Source: Psychrobacter immobilis
Lineage (GTDB): Bacteria > Pseudomonadota > Gammaproteobacteria > Pseudomonadales > Moraxellaceae
NCBI RefSeq assembly: GCF_904846235.1
Contig: NZ_CAJGZN010000015.1
Span: forward strand, 35,102 to 99,101
DNA length: 64,000 nucleotides
Direction: 5' to 3'
Of the stretch, positions 36,305-44,876 are shown piece by piece (within the stretch, counting starts at the first letter, position 1; the number at the start of each line of letters is the position of its first letter). The notes beneath the pieces were generated by a model. The model was not told the DNA's origin and made no database searches. It worked only from the letters and a program-made list of their open reading frames with translations. The position numbers and the translations under genes were made by a program.

Positions 36305-36320
36305 TTGAATGATTGCTCAA
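36305..36320. promoter_or_regulatory. TetR-type operator palindrome (site 7, second TetR promoter)
   Basis: TTGAATGATTGCTCAA upstream of the TetR gene, same form as sites 1-6. Confidence 0.65.
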
Positions 36321-36497
36321 TTTTATCCTGAATGGGTGCGACAGTAAAGTTAATATAAGAAACGGTCTGGTAAACAAACGTAATGCTAGAGCGCGACCTA
36401 GCTATCAACAATCACTCTACAATAATTCAACAGTCATGCTGATAGCTAGAAAATAGCCACTCTATAGTGGCTAATGACAATCTAGTCAAAAACCCAA

Positions 36498-38054
36498 TTA
36501 ATCGGTCAGTAATACGTGTTTGCTCTTCTGATAAGCGGACAAACCATCGCCGCCTAGCTCACGTCCGATACCACTTTGTTTAAACCCGCCCCACCCAGTT
36601 TCAGGCAACACAATTTGTTGCTCGTTAATCCAGATATGCCCGGCTTTGATTTGTAGCGCCATCCCGAGTGCGGCAGTCTCATTGGCGCTCACGATGGTTG
36701 CTGCTAGAGCAAACTTGCTGTCATTGGCTAGGCGAATAGCCTCTGCATCGTCAGTAAAGGTTGTACTGACTAATACAGGACCAAACACTTCCTCCATCCA
36801 TAATTGACTGGTCGTTGGCACATTCGTATAGACAGTTGGCGTTACAAAATAGCCAGATGCTTCTAATAGCTCACCGCCAGTTAAGCAGTCCAGATTTTCA
36901 GCTGTCGCAATCTCAAAGAATTTTTTAACTTGGTTCAGCTGCTGCTCACTCACCAATGGACCCATTTGCGTCTCTGTCGCAAAACCATCACCAATCTGCA
37001 AACTTTCTGTTTTTACTTTTAATGTGTCAAACAGCTGCTCAGCGATATCTTGATGTACAACCAATCGCGACGTGGCCGAGCATATCTGACCTGCATTGGT
37101 AAATATACCGCCAATGATTAAATCACAAGCATAATCAATATCAGCATCTGCGCATACCACGATGGCAGACTTACCACCCAGCTCTAGGCTAATGTCTTTG
37201 ATGCCTTTTGCTGCTTGAACCATCACCTTTTCGCCGACTACATTACTACCAGTAAACGATACTTTGTCAATCAGCGGATGGCTGGTCATAGCAGTGCCCA
37301 CTTCAGCAGCACCCGGTAAGATATTAACCACCCCTTTTGGCAAGTCAATCTCAGACAAGATATTACCTAGCATAAGCTCTGGTAATAGTGTCACTTCAGA
37401 CGGTTTCAATAGCACGGTACATCCTGCCGCTAGCGCAGGGGCCAACTTCCAAGAGGTCGTCACCATTGGGAAATTCCAAGGGGTAATCAGCGCACAAATA
37501 CCTACTGGCGAGTACGTCTTTAACAAACGAATGCCTGACTCAAGCGTTGAGACCTTAGACCACGTTGCTTGCTCTGTGATGAGATTGGCATAGTAGCGAT
37601 AGCAGGCGATGGCATCGCCGACGTCTATCTTTGCTTCCTCAATTGGTTTGCCGTTGTTTAATACAGACAGTCCAACCAAGGTATCGAATTGCTGCTCCAT
37701 AGACTCTGCAATCGCATTTAGATAGCGAGCACGCTCACTTACACTAGTCTGTGACCAGCTAGCAAAGGCTTCATCAGCTGCTTCGACTGCCTGCTCTACA
37801 TGAGCACTGGTGCATAAGCGTGCCGTTGCAATCACCTCACCTGAATTTGGATCATACAACGCATGATTATTCGTATTATCAAAGCTTGCATCACCAGAAT
37901 CGGTCGCGAGCGCTTCAATCGTAACCCAGTCACCATTGATATAAGCGGCATTTAATACAACTTCGTTTTGAGCTGCTTGTAGCGCAATTTCTCTGGTTAA
38001 GTTTGTAGAATTCAGCATTTCCATAATGGTCAATCGCCTTATATTTTTGATCAA
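36498..38054 (-). CDS. Aldehyde dehydrogenase, probably 4-guanidinobutyraldehyde dehydrogenase
   Basis: 518 residues, NAD(P)-dependent ALDH superfamily. It has PWNFPMVTTSWKLAPALAAG, general base Glu in SLELGGKSAIVV, catalytic Cys in NAGQICSATSRL and the late EVFGPVLVSTTF motif. The order of motifs is as in betaine/aminobutyraldehyde dehydrogenases. Alternative starts at residues 11 and 13 give more usual lengths (about 506-508). The neighbouring 2-ketoarginine decarboxylase-like and guanidinobutyrase genes make 4-guanidinobutyraldehyde the most likely substrate, giving 4-guanidinobutyrate. It is separated from the upstream membrane protein gene by a strong hairpin, so it may be partly independent of that transcript. 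Confidence 0.88.
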   Translation of the reverse strand: MIKNIRRLTIMEMLNSTNLTREIALQAAQNEVVLNAAYINGDWVTIEALATDSGDASFDNTNNHALYDPNSGEVIATARLCTSAHVEQAVEAADEAFASWSQTSVSERARYLNAIAESMEQQFDTLVGLSVLNNGKPIEEAKIDVGDAIACYRYYANLITEQATWSKVSTLESGIRLLKTYSPVGICALITPWNFPMVTTSWKLAPALAAGCTVLLKPSEVTLLPELMLGNILSEIDLPKGVVNILPGAAEVGTAMTSHPLIDKVSFTGSNVVGEKVMVQAAKGIKDISLELGGKSAIVVCADADIDYACDLIIGGIFTNAGQICSATSRLVVHQDIAEQLFDTLKVKTESLQIGDGFATETQMGPLVSEQQLNQVKKFFEIATAENLDCLTGGELLEASGYFVTPTVYTNVPTTSQLWMEEVFGPVLVSTTFTDDAEAIRLANDSKFALAATIVSANETAALGMALQIKAGHIWINEQQIVLPETGWGGFKQSGIGRELGGDGLSAYQKSKHVLLTD

Positions 38055-38093
38055 ATTGTCTTTATGTACGTAACGTCCGTAATGTGATTGGCT

Positions 38094-38133
38094 AAATGGT
38101 CGGTTTAACTGCCTACAGAAAAACCGACCATTT
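38094..38133. terminator. Perfect 13-bp hairpin between membrane protein and ALDH genes
   Basis: AAATGGTCGGTTT and its exact complement across a 14-base loop. There is no long U-tract behind it on the minus strand, so it may terminate, attenuate or stabilise the transcript. Confidence 0.5.
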
Positions 38134-38179
38134 GCATATTATCGTCAGGCTAGACGCCTTGTGAATACTAGACGCGCCA

Positions 38180-39586
38180 CTAATACAGTAGATGCGCCAC
38201 TGATGTAATGACTACTAGGCTGATAAGCGTGCGAAGGATAAAGATTAAAAATAGCTCTAACACGTTTAGCTTGATATTTGACTTCAAAATCAGCGCACCA
38301 ACTTCAGACATATAGATAATCTGAGTAATTGAGGCAGCACCAACGATAAATCGTGTCATCTCACTTTCAATGCTTTTGCCAACTAGCGCTGGCAGATACA
38401 TATCTGCAAAGCCCATAATCATGGCAGGTGCAGCCTTTGCCGCCTCCGGAATCTGTAACCACTCAAGTAGTGGTACAAGTGGTGTCGCAAGCCAATTAAA
38501 GACTGGCGTGTACTCTGCTAAGCCAAGACCGATGGTACCAATCGCAAAGATAACAGGAATCAGTCCAAAATAGATATCAAACAGATTGTGTACGCTGCGT
38601 TTGAACACTTTACCTAAGCTTGGCATAGAATGCGCGCGAGTAACCGCACGATTAACTGCCCACTTATACGTTGTATATTCAGCAGGAATGCCTTCATCTA
38701 GCATGCTTTCGCCAGAGTGATACGTATCAGGCTTGAGTGATAAGGGCGGTATACGCGGCATGATAATCGCAGCGATGAAACCAGTTAGCGCAATGGTCAG
38801 ATAAAAGAAAACGAAGTTATTGTCTACGCCGATGGTTTTGGCAACTACGTAGGTAAAGGCGATAGAAGTGACGGAAAATGTGGTCGCGATAATGGCGGCT
38901 TCACGCTGACTATAGAAGCTTTTGTCATACTCTTGCATGGTGACTAGCAAGCCTATAGATGCTGCACCAAACCAAGAAGACATTGCATCGACAGCAGAAC
39001 GACCAGGTAGTTTAAAGAGTTTGATAAATACTTTACTGGCTAAGGTACCCAAAAACTCCATCAAACCAAAGTCTGTCAAAAATGGCAGCGATAAAATGGC
39101 GAAGAAAAACAACGGAATCAGAATAGGAATCAAATCTTCGAAAATGACGCCGCCCGTATTCCGATTGATAATAAACTCGGGGCCGACTTGTAGGAAAATC
39201 ATCCAAACAAACAACATACCTAAAAAACGCGTGGACAGCCAAAACCAATCAACATCAAAAAGCTTTTTTACCAATGAATCTTCATGCAAATTAGACTTTA
39301 ACGCTTTGACTGCCAGTGCACCAAGAGCGGAGATAGTCACTATCGCCATCGCAATATAGGCTACAAATCCACCTAACACGGTTTGTAGCGTATCGGTCAA
39401 CACACCCAATAAAATTGTGACCTTACCATCCCACTCAAACGGTATGATAAAAAGTGCAATACCCAGTGCTGAAAACAATAGGAACTTCCACATTGCTGCA
39501 CGCCACTGTCCTGCTTTTGGCGTTGCTGGATCAACCGTATTATTCCCTAAAATCGGCTGCTGCGATTTATCCATATAACTCGTCAT
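38180..39586 (-). CDS. YjiH-like nucleoside-recognition (GATE) domain membrane protein
   Basis: 468-residue inner-membrane protein with about ten hydrophobic segments. It has GATE-type segments such as SAVDAMSSWFGAASIGLLVT in the first half and APAMIMGFADMYLPALVGK in the second, as in YjiH family proteins. They are thought to be transporters or gating subunits with unknown ligands. AAGGAG is 7 bases before the ATG at 39586, and the start lies 20 bases inside the preceding gene, a tight coupling. In this cluster it could import the 2-hydroxy acid or guanidino substrate. The gene ends in an imperfect 19-base tandem duplication. Confidence 0.8.
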   Translation of the reverse strand: MTSYMDKSQQPILGNNTVDPATPKAGQWRAAMWKFLLFSALGIALFIIPFEWDGKVTILLGVLTDTLQTVLGGFVAYIAMAIVTISALGALAVKALKSNLHEDSLVKKLFDVDWFWLSTRFLGMLFVWMIFLQVGPEFIINRNTGGVIFEDLIPILIPLFFFAILSLPFLTDFGLMEFLGTLASKVFIKLFKLPGRSAVDAMSSWFGAASIGLLVTMQEYDKSFYSQREAAIIATTFSVTSIAFTYVVAKTIGVDNNFVFFYLTIALTGFIAAIIMPRIPPLSLKPDTYHSGESMLDEGIPAEYTTYKWAVNRAVTRAHSMPSLGKVFKRSVHNLFDIYFGLIPVIFAIGTIGLGLAEYTPVFNWLATPLVPLLEWLQIPEAAKAAPAMIMGFADMYLPALVGKSIESEMTRFIVGAASITQIIYMSEVGALILKSNIKLNVLELFLIFILRTLISLVVITSVAHLLY

Positions 39587-41393
39587 TTAATTTCTCCTTA
39601 ATGGGCGATGATTGCCAGTTTTTCCATTTCTCTGTCTGACCAATACCTGGGTTAAGCGAATTGGTTGGATCCAGTTTCTTATAAAAATAATATAGCTCAG
39701 CTTTAGCAGGATACACATGCCCCACATTGTGCTCAGCAGGATACTCAATATGACGTTGGTCATAAAATGCTAGCAGCTCATCCTTGAATTGCTTGGCATT
39801 GGTCTTAGGTTTTAATAAATAGTCTTGGTGCATGACATGACAGAAAAAATGCCCCAGATAAAAGGTTTTACTGACTTGTTCTTGCAAGTGTTCAGGTAGA
39901 GTCTCGTCCCAATCTACGGCATTTCTAGGTAAAGCAATATCGGTCGATAGCAGCTCGCCAAATTTATCTTGATTTAAATTATGATAACGGAACATAGCAG
40001 CGGTCGCGGCACTGCGAAATACCAATAACGATTGCGATTCAAGCTCTGTACACACATGCAGCGCACCTTGATACTGCTGTAGATAGTTTTGCAAAAAATC
40101 CTGCGCAGCGGCGATATTGTTGCCATCATTTTTATTAGAATCTTTATTAATGCCATTATCAAAGTCGTTAACAAAACCATCTGCGACTTTTATAATCAAA
40201 TGGTATTTATATGAGAGTGCCTGCGTGGTCAAAGTGGCTGGTAACGACGGCGGCATAAACCTAGATGTCATCTGTAATATCCGATCTGGCAGCGTCTTTG
40301 GGAGATGCCACTTATCCAGATAGTAGCCAATCTTTGCTTGCAGTCGATACAGCGACCCTATCTTGCTAGCAGGAAGCTTACGCATGCTCAAGCAAGTGTC
40401 TCGACCATAGTACATCGTGATGTCGTTATAGTTTTTATACATATACTCAGCTAACACGGGCAATTTCAACTCGCTTTTTAACCATTGTTTTCTGAGTGTG
40501 GTCAAGGTGTCAGCGTCGTTGGTCGAGATATAAAATGTTTGCTCTTGCTTGGGCTTGGCAAAGGTCGCTACCCTTACCGCAAATACAATGACCTTGCCAG
40601 CTGAACCAGACGCTTCATACAGGCCGTTAGGATCGTTGTTAAATCTAGCAGGTGTCTCTGCCTCACAATCACGGACTTTATGTTGATAATGATGGTTGGT
40701 GCAGGCGTTACTGTTGCTCGTACTGTTTGAGACCTTATTAAACGTGCCAGCTTGCAGGTTCTCTAGCATTTCCTCTGGCTGTGTGCCCAAATCCAGTCCC
40801 AGATGATTGATTAACTCAAACGCTCCTGAGGTATTACGTCTGGCAAATAACGCCATCTCAGTATAGGCAGGTCCACGCTGCACCAACATCCCGCCCGAGC
40901 TATTGCAGATGCCGCCTATCACCGATGCACCTACGCAACTAGAGCCCAGTACTGAATGTGGCTCACGCCCTAGTGGCGCAAGGGTGGACTCTAATTGCTG
41001 CAAAGTAGCGGCTGGCAAAGCAATCAGTTCTGCTGCATCATTAAGTAAATGCACACCGCCCAATAACTGCATAGAGATTACGACTAGCGGCCTGTCATAA
41101 TCTCCATTCGGCGTTGAGCCACCTGTTAGGCCTGTATTGGCTGCTTGAGCAATGATAATCACATCGGCAGCGGCACAGATATTAATGACGCGCCATAGTG
41201 CCACAAGAGAGTGCGGTATCACAACTGCGACGGTAGCGTCTGTGATAGCCTCAATTGCACCTTGCACATAAGACTGCTGTTGGCTAGGTTTTGTCAATAC
41301 ATTGGTCGTACCAACGACAGCAGCAAGCTCCGTCAACAAACGCAGCATTTGCTCATGTCTACTTTTTGACATTTCTCTAGCATTTGGCGTCAT
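39567..41393 (-). CDS. D-lactate dehydrogenase-like (Dld family) FAD flavoprotein
   Basis: 608 residues. The N-terminal PCMH-type FAD domain has AQAANTGLTGGSTPNGDYDRP and LLNDAAELIALPAATLQQLE, then SVLGSSCVGASVIGGICNSSGG, matching the quinone-dependent D-lactate dehydrogenase Dld of E. coli (571). The C-terminal membrane-binding and substrate parts end EHNVGHVYPAKAELYYFYKKLDPTNSLNPGIGQTEK (pieces shown). An insert rich in Asn/Ser lies near residue 215. AAGGAAG is 8 bases before the ATG. Its place inside a guanidino-compound operon suggests a substrate other than lactate, for example D-argininate oxidised to 2-ketoarginine; that is inference. Confidence 0.87.
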   Translation of the reverse strand: MTPNAREMSKSRHEQMLRLLTELAAVVGTTNVLTKPSQQQSYVQGAIEAITDATVAVVIPHSLVALWRVINICAAADVIIIAQAANTGLTGGSTPNGDYDRPLVVISMQLLGGVHLLNDAAELIALPAATLQQLESTLAPLGREPHSVLGSSCVGASVIGGICNSSGGMLVQRGPAYTEMALFARRNTSGAFELINHLGLDLGTQPEEMLENLQAGTFNKVSNSTSNSNACTNHHYQHKVRDCEAETPARFNNDPNGLYEASGSAGKVIVFAVRVATFAKPKQEQTFYISTNDADTLTTLRKQWLKSELKLPVLAEYMYKNYNDITMYYGRDTCLSMRKLPASKIGSLYRLQAKIGYYLDKWHLPKTLPDRILQMTSRFMPPSLPATLTTQALSYKYHLIIKVADGFVNDFDNGINKDSNKNDGNNIAAAQDFLQNYLQQYQGALHVCTELESQSLLVFRSAATAAMFRYHNLNQDKFGELLSTDIALPRNAVDWDETLPEHLQEQVSKTFYLGHFFCHVMHQDYLLKPKTNAKQFKDELLAFYDQRHIEYPAEHNVGHVYPAKAELYYFYKKLDPTNSLNPGIGQTEKWKNWQSSPIKEKLNDELYG

Positions 41394-41487
41394 GAACGTG
41401 CTTCCTTGCGTAACCAGCGTTTGTCGTTTTTTAGAACTGTGACTATCAGTCTCGTGATTATCCGTGGCATTAGAGCCAGTATTACTA

Positions 41488-43209
41488 TTAACTAAAATAA
41501 GTCACTGTCTCAGCCATTTCTTTTAGAAAATCATCTGCTTCATCAATCTCATAAATAATCGGCTGTTTACCTTTCGTGTCTGTCTTTAATGCGTCTAGCA
41601 ATTGCTGCTTATCGGTGATTCTACGATAGCCAGCGCCAAACCCTGCTGCTAATGGCTCAAAGTTTGGTGTTTTGATGTTGACGCCAATTAGTGGTAAACC
41701 GCCCTCTTCCATGTAACGACGAATCTCACCGTAGCCTTGGTTGTTCCATAGCAAAACAATCAATGGTAGCTCAAGCTCGGCGGCGCAGATGAGCTCAGCA
41801 ATCGTGAACTGAATACCGCCATCACCCATTAGACTGACGACGGGTAGATTTGAGCCAACCATGGCCCCAATAGCAGCAGGCAAACCATAGCCTAATGTGC
41901 CAAAACCCGTCGATGAGTTGAACCATTTACGCGTCGCCAAGGCTTCAAGACCAAGATTGCCGCTATAGACAGGCTGCGTTGAATCACCAACAAAAATGAC
42001 GTCTTCTACCTCATCTCTAATCAGCTTCAGTAAAGCATTTTGACCCGAAAAGTCTGTCGTTACATCCTTCAAGATGGCCTGCTTTGCCTCATTGACACGT
42101 GACAGTGCTTGATGATCGAATGTCTGACCTTCTAAGCGGCTACATAAACCACTAATCGCCATCTGTGCGTCAGACAGTACTGCAATATCTGCTCTAAATG
42201 GACGCTGCAATTGCTGGGCATCACAGTCGATACGTACCAGCGTACCGTTGATTTTAAACTCACCATTAAAGAACACATCATAGTCAGTCTCGCCAAGCTC
42301 AGTACCAATCGCTAACACCCAGTCGGCCTCGGTAATCACGGCTCGACCTGCGTCTAATGACTGGTTGCTACCTAAACTTAATGGATGACCAGGTGGCAGC
42401 AAGCCTTTGGCATTAATCGTCAAAAACGTTGGCGCATCTATCAGCTCTGCCAATCGCTGTGCATCGTGATCGACATCGACGCAGCCGCCCCCATAAAGTA
42501 GTACGGGATTTTTCGCGGTTTTTAATGACTGTACGATTAGGTCTAATTGCGTAGGATTCGGCAGTGGTCTTGTAACCTGCGATAGGCTCACACTATTTGT
42601 ACCAGCTTCGCTATTTGCTACAGCAGTTAACTTAGGCGGCTTAGCAACATGGCTAGCATCAGCGGTGATGACATCGATAGGCAGCTGAATATGTACAGGG
42701 CCAGGACGTGCACCGTTAAATAAGGCAAAAGCTTCTGCAATGACTTTAGGTAACGATTCAGGTTGCCAAATGGTCTTACTCGTCAATGCTACTTTGCTAA
42801 TCATGCCTTGCTGATCATGCAATTCATGCAAATGCCCTTCGCCACTACCCGTGTCTTTGACTTTATTGACACTAGATATCACTAGCATCGGTATCGAATC
42901 AGCCAGTGCTTGCGCCATCGCCGTCATAATGTTGGTCATACCAGGACCAGTGATGATGAAACACACGCCAATCTTGCCAGAGGCACGGTAGTAGCCATCT
43001 GCCATAAACCCAGCGCCTTGTTCATGGCGCGGTGTCACATGACGGATATTGGTATTTGGAAGGCCGCGATACAGCTCTACCGTGTGTACACCAGGGATAC
43101 CAAAAACGGTCTCTACACCATAATATTCTAGCCACTGCACCAATAGCTCACCGCAGGTCAATGAGGAAGTTTCAGACAAAGAAGAAGGCTTTTGCGTCAA
43201 TTGGGTCAT
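41488..43209 (-). CDS. aruI: 5-guanidino-2-oxopentanoate (2-ketoarginine) decarboxylase-like ThDP enzyme
   Basis: 573-residue thiamine-diphosphate enzyme of the acetolactate synthase fold. The N-terminal PYR domain opens VQWLEYYGVETVFGIPGVHT with ELYRGLP and catalytic Glu63 in RHEQGAGFMADGYYR. The central domain is seen in LLYGGGCVDVDHDAQRLAEL. The C-terminal PP domain has GDGGIQFTIAELICAAELE ending in the NNQGYGEIR magnesium site. The opening words match Pseudomonas AruI (VDTVFGIPGVHTLELYRGLP, from memory), which converts 2-ketoarginine to 4-guanidinobutyraldehyde and CO2. A guanidinobutyrase and an aldehyde dehydrogenase are in the same cluster, which supports this over acetolactate synthase. 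Confidence 0.82.
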   Translation of the reverse strand: MTQLTQKPSSLSETSSLTCGELLVQWLEYYGVETVFGIPGVHTVELYRGLPNTNIRHVTPRHEQGAGFMADGYYRASGKIGVCFIITGPGMTNIMTAMAQALADSIPMLVISSVNKVKDTGSGEGHLHELHDQQGMISKVALTSKTIWQPESLPKVIAEAFALFNGARPGPVHIQLPIDVITADASHVAKPPKLTAVANSEAGTNSVSLSQVTRPLPNPTQLDLIVQSLKTAKNPVLLYGGGCVDVDHDAQRLAELIDAPTFLTINAKGLLPPGHPLSLGSNQSLDAGRAVITEADWVLAIGTELGETDYDVFFNGEFKINGTLVRIDCDAQQLQRPFRADIAVLSDAQMAISGLCSRLEGQTFDHQALSRVNEAKQAILKDVTTDFSGQNALLKLIRDEVEDVIFVGDSTQPVYSGNLGLEALATRKWFNSSTGFGTLGYGLPAAIGAMVGSNLPVVSLMGDGGIQFTIAELICAAELELPLIVLLWNNQGYGEIRRYMEEGGLPLIGVNIKTPNFEPLAAGFGAGYRRITDKQQLLDALKTDTKGKQPIIYEIDEADDFLKEMAETVTYFS

Positions 43210-43335
43210 GGGTCAGTCATCCTGAAAAATATAATTAGTATTAAGTTAAAGTTTTTATTTGAAGTTGCTTTTTATTTAGAGTAGTTAGTTATTTTAAATC
43301 GCTGTTAATTTTGAATAATAATTAAGTGCTATTCA

Positions 43336-44079
43336 TTACAAGTCATGTTGTCGTAACCAATCATCAATCATGATGTTTAAGCGTTTACCTGAAAAGCTAG
43401 GGAAATGCCCACCATGAACGACTCGCACCGGCAGTGCGTTTAAGCGGCGCATGCTCTTAGCGTAGTCAGACATATTGCTGTGCCACGTATCTTCAATTAA
43501 TGGGCCATCATAGATAAGGTCACCAGAAATCAGCGTTTCGCTAGCAGCTTCCCACAAGGCGATACCACCTGGTGAATGACCCGGCGTATGAATCACTTCA
43601 AATTGACGATTGCCCAAATCAATCACGTCACCGTCTTCAAGCTGCATAATTTTCGCTGGTGCAGCAATTTTATAGCCGCAATGGGCATAAGGTTCAGGCG
43701 GTAGCGCGTCAAACATCTCATCGTTAACAAACATATCTGCCAAAGTACGAGCATTGTCTGGTTCAGCTAAGATGTGTGCTTCAGCAGAATGGACATGACA
43801 GCAGTCAAACTCATTTGCCGCGCCAATGTGGTCAAAATGGGTGTGACTGGCTACACCAACGATATCGCGATCAGCGAGCAAAGCGACATGGCGGCGCAAT
43901 GGTACAGCACCTAACCCAAAATCTACTAATAAATCGCGTTCGCTACCTCGTACGTGCCACAGATTGCAGCGGAAAAACGGCTTAATCCATGGCTCATCAA
44001 TAAGTGTGATTCCGTCACTGAGCGTGGTGGTTCGATACCAATTTTCTGGTTTGATTCGAGGTAATGACTGCTCACTCAT
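43336..44079 (-). CDS. MBL fold metallo-hydrolase
   Basis: 247 residues with a full metallo-beta-lactamase site: HTHFDHIG (His79, His81, Asp83, His84), HTPGHSPGG, ISGDLIYDG with the bridging Asp, and VHGGHFPSFSG with the last His. No signal peptide. Its start overlaps the nitrilase gene by 4 bases (ATGA), so they are cotranslated. The substrate is unknown; a thioester, lactone or lactam hydrolysis in the guanidino pathway is possible. A glyoxalase II or arylsulfatase role cannot be excluded. Confidence 0.82.
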   Translation of the reverse strand: MSEQSLPRIKPENWYRTTTLSDGITLIDEPWIKPFFRCNLWHVRGSERDLLVDFGLGAVPLRRHVALLADRDIVGVASHTHFDHIGAANEFDCCHVHSAEAHILAEPDNARTLADMFVNDEMFDALPPEPYAHCGYKIAAPAKIMQLEDGDVIDLGNRQFEVIHTPGHSPGGIALWEAASETLISGDLIYDGPLIEDTWHSNMSDYAKSMRRLNALPVRVVHGGHFPSFSGKRLNIMIDDWLRQHDL

Positions 44080-44876
44080 AAGTCAGCTCCATTAACGACA
44101 TGAGTATCTTTAAGAACACGCAGGTCCTTAAGATAATTTTGATGCATACGACTCTCATCAATACGGGCAAGATCAATATCTACTATCATCGTGCCAGCGG
44201 TCAAACCAAGCCTGCCGATTACCTCGCCATCGGGACCAGCAACGATACTATTACCACAGTAATGAAGGGTGTCTTCTACGCCTGAGCGGTTGATACAAGC
44301 AACAAAGCATTGATTGTCCATGGCACGAGCGCGAATTTGCGGTACTTGACGCTCTGCATTTGGCAACATATTTGCTGTCGGTGACAGTATGACCTCCGCC
44401 CCCGCTTGTGCCAGTTCTCTTGCCACCTCTGGGAACTCATTATCGTAGCAAATCATTAAACCCAATTTGCCGAACCTAGTATCAACCACGCAGGACTTTT
44501 TACCTGCTGTAAAGAACTCGTTTTCACGATCCCATAAATGACGCTTGTTATAAGTCGCAAGGTGTTGCCCATTGTCATCTAGTAGTATGGCAGAGTTGCT
44601 TAACTTACCATTAGGCTGGCGCTCAGCGAGACCAAACAATAAATGCAAGTTGTATCTATCAGCAAGTCTCGCTGCCTCAGTGACAATTGGACCATCGATA
44701 GTTTGCACTAAGCGATCAAGATGCTCAAAGATGTTGTAGCCTGTGAATGCAAGCTCTGGCAACGCGAGCAGATCTACTTTTGCCTCTACTGCTAGGCGGC
44801 AAAGCGACTCTAAAGCTTCTAGATTGGCCGTCGCTTCAGCCAGTAAAGGATTGGTTTGAGCAATCATCAATTTCAC
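44076..44876 (-). CDS. Carbon-nitrogen hydrolase (nitrilase superfamily)
   Basis: 266 residues with the complete catalytic triad: Glu41 in LALPELAFTGYN, Lys111 in YNKRHLWDRENEFF and Cys143 in LMICYDNEFPE. The length and the MICYDNEFPE form point to an aliphatic amidase, N-carbamoyl amidase or omega-amidase rather than a true nitrilase. It is coupled by 4-base overlaps to the MBL gene downstream and the NCS1 permease gene upstream. In this setting it may deamidate a carbamoyl, ureido or guanidino-derived intermediate. The step is not determined. Confidence 0.85.
   Translation of the reverse strand: MKLMIAQTNPLLAEATANLEALESLCRLAVEAKVDLLALPELAFTGYNIFEHLDRLVQTIDGPIVTEAARLADRYNLHLLFGLAERQPNGKLSNSAILLDDNGQHLATYNKRHLWDRENEFFTAGKKSCVVDTRFGKLGLMICYDNEFPEVARELAQAGAEVILSPTANMLPNAERQVPQIRARAMDNQCFVACINRSGVEDTLHYCGNSIVAGPDGEVIGRLGLTAGTMIVDIDLARIDESRMHQNYLKDLRVLKDTHVVNGADL

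Noticed and set aside
41488..43209. Acetolactate synthase large subunit
   Set aside because: No small-subunit gene or branched-chain genes are nearby, and the N-terminal wording and gbuA context fit the 2-ketoarginine decarboxylase.
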